Positions 58,349 through 64,000 of a DNA stretch of 64,000 nt are shown in pieces (position 1 is the first letter of the stretch; each line of letters begins with the position of its first letter). This DNA comes from Microbacterium sp. KUDC0406 (GTDB taxonomy: Bacteria > Actinomycetota > Actinomycetes > Actinomycetales > Microbacteriaceae). The DNA is taken from the NCBI RefSeq assembly GCF_021582875.1, contig NZ_CP091138.1:1984001-2048000 (forward strand), given 5' to 3'. Under the pieces are notes generated by a model. It was not told where the DNA came from and did not search any database. It worked only from the letters and a program-made list of their open reading frames with translations. The position numbers and the translations under genes were made by a program.

Positions 58349-58447
58349 AGTGCCACTCACCCTCCACAACGAGGCTCTCCCAAGATCCATCCACATCGCG
58401 GCTTTTCGATGTCCGGCGTCGCTCTGAGATCGACCAGGATCACCAGC

Positions 58448-59279
58448 ATGATCTCGGCCCGCCAGCTCGTCGACCACTTCGGTGGCATCGCCCGCAGCAA
58501 GCAGCTCGCTCCATTCGGATTCAGCCGTTACCGGCTGGACCGCGCCGCGCGGACCGGCGAGATCGACCGCATCCGCCCTGGAGTCTTCGCCACCGCGTCT
58601 GCCTCACCCTCCGCCCGCTCGGCGGCTGCCCACGGAGGTGCGCTCACGTGTTCTGCGGCGCTGCGGCACCGCGGCGTGTGGGTGCTGACCGATGACACCA
58701 CACCGCATGTGTGGATGGGACGCGCGGGACGCACGCATCCCCACGACCGGTGCAGTTGCACCGCGCACTTCCGCCCCGGTCGAATGACCTTGGGCGTCGC
58801 CGAGGTCGAGCACGCGCTCGTCCACGCCTACGAGTGCCACGGCGACGAGTTCTTCTTCGCCGCGTTCGAATCCGCCTGGAACAAGCGACTCATCGGGGCC
58901 GGCGAGCGATCCCGCATCCGCGCTGCGCTCCCGGCATCCGCCCGCTGGCTGGTCGACTTCGCACGCGGCGACGCCGAGAGCGGGCTCGAATCGCTCGTGC
59001 GCCTGCGTCTGCACCTCTTGGGCATCAGCGTCGAGACGCAGGTCGACATCCCGGGCGTCGGGCGCGTCGATTTCGTGATCGACGGGCGGCTGATCATCGA
59101 GGCCGACGGCCGGGAGAACCACGAAGGTGAAGGGAATCGCCAGAAGGACCTGAGGCGGGATGCCGCCGGCATCCGCCCTCGGCTACGAATCACTGCGATT
59201 CGACTACTGGCAGATCATCGACGAGTGGGAGCGGGTGCTCCCCGCGATCCTGGCTGCGCTGGCTCGAGCTCGAGCCTGA
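58448..59279 (+). CDS. AbiEi-like N-terminal domain plus DUF559 (Vsr-like) nuclease-fold protein (one frameshift)
   Basis: About 277 residues after repair. The N-terminus (ISARQLVDHFGGIARSKQLA, RYRLDRAARTGEIDRIRPGVF) resembles the AbiEi antitoxin winged helix. The C-terminus is a DUF559 restriction-like fold: GISVETQVDIPGVGRVDFVIDGRLIIEADGRENH, where D, the DFVI Asp and EADG fit the nuclease acidic triad. FDYWQIIDEWERVLPAILAA ends it. A gained base near 59167 breaks the frame at RDAA/ASALGYESLRFD. Such proteins are common as solitary genes in actinobacteria; the role is unknown. No AbiEii partner is present. It is flanked by family C repeats on both sides. Confidence 0.75.
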
Positions 59280-59294
59280 CGCCCGATCCGTGCT

Positions 59295-59377
59295 CTGCGG
59301 ACGGCGGACCGATCAACAGACGGCGGACGATCCCCGGCGTGTCCCCCGCCGGACGCAGAACGGTCCGCCAACCGCAA
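59295..59377. repeat. Family C palindromic repeat
   Basis: GCGGACGGCGGACCGATC and GACGGCGGACGATCCCCGG arms, central GGCGTGTCC, then CGCAGAACGGTCCGCC. It lies between the DUF559 gene and the glmS end. Confidence 0.75.
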
Positions 59378-59434
59378 GCGACACGACGACGGATGCCCCG
59401 GAGGCTCCGAGGCATCCGAACGTCCGAACGAGAC

Positions 59435-61279
<1,845 letters not shown>

Positions 61280-61330
61280 GGGTTCAAGAGTAAGGGCGCG
61301 GTTTTGCGAGGGTTCCGAACCAATCGGTTC

Positions 61331-61432
61331 CGGGTCGTTGAGCGGAGCGACGAAGGAGCGCAGACGAAACGCCTTCACCCCGCCAGGAGAGTCACTGCGT
61401 TTCGTCTCGCTTCGCTCGCTCAACGACCTGAG
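61331..61432. repeat. Family A repeat between coaA and glmS
   Basis: Left arm GTCGTTGAGCGGAGCGACGA with a small rearrangement, a centre, and the right arm CGTTTCGTCTCGCTTCGCTC ending AACGACC. It starts 51 nt upstream of glmS and stops just short of the coaA stop codon. Confidence 0.88.
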
Positions 61433-61437
61433 GGGCA

Positions 61438-62376
61438 TCAGACCTTGCGCAGCTGCACCCTCTCGACCGCGTGGTCGACGCCCTTGCGCAGCACGAGCGT
61501 CGCGCGGTGCCTGGTGGGCAGCACGTTCTCGAGCAGGTTCGGCATGTTGATGTCGTTCCAGTACCCCATCGCCGTCGTGACGGCCTCGTCGTCGGTGAGG
61601 TGCGCGAACACGTTGAAGTACGACGACGGGTTGGTGAACGCACCCTTGCGCAGCGCGAGGAACCGGTCGACGTACCACTGCGCGATGTGCGCGGGGTCGG
61701 CGTCGACGTAGATCGAGAAGTCGAACAGGTCGCTCACCGCGACGTCGTTCGGCGCGGGCGGCGGCTGCAGCACGTTCAGCCCCTCCACGATGACGACGTC
61801 CGGACGGCGCACCACGACCGTGGCATCCGGGATGATGTCGTACCGCATGTGCGAGTAGAACGGCGCGCGCACCTCGTCCGCACCGCTCTTGACCTCGGTG
61901 AGGAACGAGAGCAGCGCGCGGCGGTCGTACGACTCGGGGAATCCCTTGCGGTCCATCAGGCCGCGGCGCTCCAGCTCGGCGTTCGGGTAGAGGAATCCGT
62001 CGGTGGTGACCAGCTCGACGCGCGGGGTGCCCGGCCAGCGGCTCATCAGCTCGCGCAGCAGGCGCGCGATCGTGGACTTGCCGACCGCGACCGATCCGGC
62101 CACGCCGACGACGAACGGCGTCGTGGAGTCCGGTTCCTGCAGGAACGCACTGGTCGCCGCGCCCAGGCCCTTCGTCGAGGTGGCGTAGAGGCTGAGCAGG
62201 CGGCTCAGCGGCAGATACACCTCGCTGACCTCGGTGAGGTCGAGGCGGTCGCCGATGCCGCGCAGTTCGACGACCTCGGTCTCGGTCAGCGGCTGATCCA
62301 GACCGGCGGCCAGCCGCGCCCAGTCCGCGCGATCGATCGCGCGGTACGGAGACAGCGGCAGAGTCGGGTCGGTCAC
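61438..62376 (-). CDS. coaA: Type I pantothenate kinase
   Basis: 312 residues. P-loop [76 protein letters not shown] and [24 protein letters not shown]. It catalyses the first step of coenzyme A synthesis and is usually feedback-inhibited by CoA. Length and motifs are standard. Confidence 0.96.
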   Translation of the reverse strand: MTDPTLPLSPYRAIDRADWARLAAGLDQPLTETEVVELRGIGDRLDLTEVSEVYLPLSRLLSLYATSTKGLGAATSAFLQEPDSTTPFVVGVAGSVAVGKSTIARLLRELMSRWPGTPRVELVTTDGFLYPNAELERRGLMDRKGFPESYDRRALLSFLTEVKSGADEVRAPFYSHMRYDIIPDATVVVRRPDVVIVEGLNVLQPPPAPNDVAVSDLFDFSIYVDADPAHIAQWYVDRFLALRKGAFTNPSSYFNVFAHLTDDEAVTTAMGYWNDINMPNLLENVLPTRHRATLVLRKGVDHAVERVQLRKV

Positions 62377-62441
62377 CCGAACATCGTATCCGCGCCGCGG
62401 CGAGGGCGGATGCCGGTGGGCGGCTGCTCGAGCCCCGGCAA

Positions 62442-62447
62442 TAGGCT
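62442..62447 (+). promoter_or_regulatory. -10 box (TAGGCT) of a leaderless promoter
   Basis: TAGGCT, 6 nt, then the lepB ATG. Confidence 0.55.
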
Positions 62448-62453
62448 GATCCC

Positions 62454-63170
62454 ATGTCCGAGCACGCCGGCGACGCGCCCCTGCCTCCGCTCTGGCGGCG
62501 GATCACCGGCAGCACCTGGTTCCACCTGATCGCGGCGTTCGTGGTCGTCGGCGCGCTGCTGTCGTTCGTCGCGAAGCCGTACTGGGTGCCGTCGGGATCG
62601 ATGGAGCAGACGCTGCAGGTCGGCGACCGTGTGCTGGTGAACCGCCTCGCCTACATCGGCGACGCGCATCCGGGTGACGGCGACGTCATCGTCTTCGATG
62701 CCGACGAGACGTGGGGACCGCACGCATCCGACGACGAGAATCCGCTGAAGACGGTGCTGCGCCGGCTCGGCGAGGTCAGCGGCTTCGGTCCGTCGGGCGA
62801 GCACACCCTGATCAAGCGGGTGATCGCCGGGCCGGGGCAGACGGTGTCCTGCTGCGACGCCGAGGGCAGGATGCTCGTCGACGGCGAGCCCGTCGACGAG
62901 CCGTACGTCTTCGCGGACTTCCCGTTCGAGCCCGGCGCGCTGGACTGCGAAACGACGCCGAGTTCGATGCGCTGCCTGCCCGAGGTCACGGTGCCGGAGG
63001 GCGCGTATCTGGTGCTCGGCGATCATCGGGCGAACTCGGCCGACGGCGCGTATCCATGCCGTGGACGGGTGGATCCTGACCCCGGATGCTGGCGCTGGGC
63101 GCACGACGACGACGTCGTGGGCCGTGCCGTGGTGATCCTGTTCCCGTTCGACCGCTGGTCAGGCCTCTGA
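62454..63170 (+). CDS. lepB: Signal peptidase I
   Basis: 238 residues. One N-terminal span ([20 protein letters not shown]), then the catalytic serine in [19 protein letters not shown], the catalytic lysine in [15 protein letters not shown] (KRVIAxPGD-type), and [16 protein letters not shown] (GDNRxxSxDSR-type). The loop with two cysteine pairs ([20 protein letters not shown]) is unusual. It cleaves signal peptides outside the membrane. The start is probably leaderless. Confidence 0.93.
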   Translation: MSEHAGDAPLPPLWRRITGSTWFHLIAAFVVVGALLSFVAKPYWVPSGSMEQTLQVGDRVLVNRLAYIGDAHPGDGDVIVFDADETWGPHASDDENPLKTVLRRLGEVSGFGPSGEHTLIKRVIAGPGQTVSCCDAEGRMLVDGEPVDEPYVFADFPFEPGALDCETTPSSMRCLPEVTVPEGAYLVLGDHRANSADGAYPCRGRVDPDPGCWRWAHDDDVVGRAVVILFPFDRWSGL

Positions 63171-63480
63171 CAGCGCTTCCGGGTCGGCGACGTCTACGCG
63201 GGTAGATCGCCGGGAACACGGGCCGGAGAGTCGACGAGAAAAGTGCTTCCGAATCGGGCGCTGATGAGCTAGAGTCAACTCGTTCGCACCGTTGTCTGCG
63301 AGCCCCGCCGTGTGGGAACGGCGACGGTACTTCGTGATGTGGGATCACGTCGGCAGACGACACCGAGGGGTCGGTGGTGTGCGGCGAACCGTGTGCCGAT
63401 CAGCACACGGCTGGGGAACAACACTGGGGAACAATGATGCGCTGGGGACTGCGTTTCATGCTGGCTCGGGGAGCCCGGGC
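63171..63480. other. 310-nt non-coding leader upstream of the glycosyltransferase gene
   Basis: A possible TAGAGT -10 box lies at about 63270. A small hairpin GTGTGC-N6-GCACAC is near 63392-63409. A short direct repeat (CTGGGGAACAA) occurs twice near 63411 and 63424. No convincing small ORF and no recognised riboswitch. A long 5' leader is plausible. Confidence 0.45.
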
Positions 63481-64000
63481 ATGACCTCCGTCGAGGACGC
63501 GCTGAGCGTCGCTCGCTTCGGGACCGTACACGTGCCGCTGGCCGCGCCGCCCGGCATGAGTGCGCCCGCGAGGCCTGATCCGTTCACGGCTCCTCCGATC
63601 ACGTCGCCGACCGATGCGACGACATCGCACGGTGATGCTCCTCCCGTGCATGCGTCGACCGCTCCACGCGTCTCCGCGACGCTGGAGCACCGGTTGACGT
63701 GGGAACGGCGATACCACCGTCGGCTCGGTCTGACCGATGCCGCGGTGCTCGCCGCTGCCGCCGGCGCCGCCGCCATCAGCAGCACGCTGGGAGGCGGCCC
63801 CTCCGCCGCCGTCCTGGTGCACAGCGTGCTGCTGATGGCGATCTGGCATCTCTTCTGAGCGCCATGCACACCCGGCAGGCCGCACTCTTCCGCACCAGCG
63901 TCTCGGAGTACCGCAGCGTGGCGCACGCGACGGGTCTCGCGTTCGGCATCCTCGCGATCATCGCGGTCGTGCTGCGCCTGCCCGACATGCAGCTGACGAT
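63481..64000 (+). CDS. Polyprenyl glycosylphosphotransferase (exopolysaccharide sugar transferase), N-terminal part; one frameshift, runs off the window
   Basis: A Pro/Thr/Ala-rich cytoplasmic N-terminus is followed by LEHRLTWERRYHRRLGLTDA and membrane spans (AAVLAAAAGAAAISSTLGGG; AAVLVHSVLLMAIWHLFL). After repair comes the conserved linker MHTRQAALFRTSVSEYRSVA and a further span (GLAFGILAIIAVVLRL). This is the N-terminal membrane region of WcaJ/CpsE-type transferases; the catalytic bac_transf domain lies beyond the window. A lost base near 63854 breaks the frame at HLFLSAMHTRQ. The ATG at 63481 is the best of several in-frame starts. Confidence 0.72.

Overview
The window looks like chromosomal DNA of a high-GC actinobacterium, most likely a Microbacterium-like member of the Microbacteriaceae. 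That is an inference from the gene families, the strong GC bias, GTG starts, TAGGCT-type -10 boxes and the very frequent GCGGATGCC word. No rRNA, tRNA, CRISPR array, phage or transposase gene was recognised. The genes are housekeeping, transport and metabolic genes in short operons with many 4-nt stop/start overlaps.

Layout. 1-5.2 kb: LigD-type polymerase (partial), a DUF2470-heme oxygenase fusion behind an IdeR/DtxR-type iron box, an SseB-family protein and the PcrA/UvrD helicase. 5.2-14.3 kb: flavin-type oxidoreductase, GlpQ-like phosphodiesterase, BI-1 membrane protein, an ECF sigma factor with its YCII partner, an AlkD-like protein, lactate dehydrogenase, a TPM-domain protein and a HAD hydrolase. 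14.6-25.3 kb: guaA with a DUF3817 protein, a very large secreted nuclease/5'-nucleotidase, SURF1 with GuaB3, and an ABC-F ATPase. 25.3-31.5 kb: VapBC-like pair, PLP decarboxylase, sugar-symporter-like MFS, DUF2277, and a TetR/DHA2 efflux pair with twin operators. 31.8-40.5 kb: guaB, livHMGF with convergent livJ, rarD and CIRCE-controlled groES. 40.6-47.2 kb: a methyltransferase-like gene with a giant internal repeat array, two tandem paralogous membrane proteins, and tsaD-rimI-tsaB. 47.2-54.9 kb: a six-gene PTS/mannitol operon (IIB, HPr, EI, MtlA, MtlF, MtlD) divergent from mtlR. 54.9-64 kb: tsaE, alr, acpS, ArsR/SRPBCC, an AbiEi/DUF559 protein, glmS, coaA, lepB and the start of a polyprenyl glycosylphosphotransferase.

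The most distinctive feature is a set of four palindromic repeat families. Family A (core GTCGTTGAGCGAGCGGAGCG plus its inverted copy) lies between genes but also sits in frame inside at least four genes: pcrA, the methyltransferase-like gene (where it is amplified to six and seven tandem half-units), and two tandem paralogs. Five of its six reading frames are open. Family B (CCCTTCGACAGGCTCAGG) encodes low-complexity N- or C-terminal tails on LivG, LivF, RimI and the DUF3817 protein. Families C and D are intergenic hairpins. This resembles the behaviour of Rickettsia palindromic elements, but the sequences here are different.

Caution: at least 21 single-base frameshifts interrupt 16 otherwise intact genes. 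They include essential ones (pcrA, ptsI, tsaB) and all four liv permease/ATPase genes. Nearly all are losses of one base from G or C runs, or gains of one base creating GCCGG. These are most simply sequencing or assembly errors, so the affected genes are annotated here as single CDSs spanning the frameshift.
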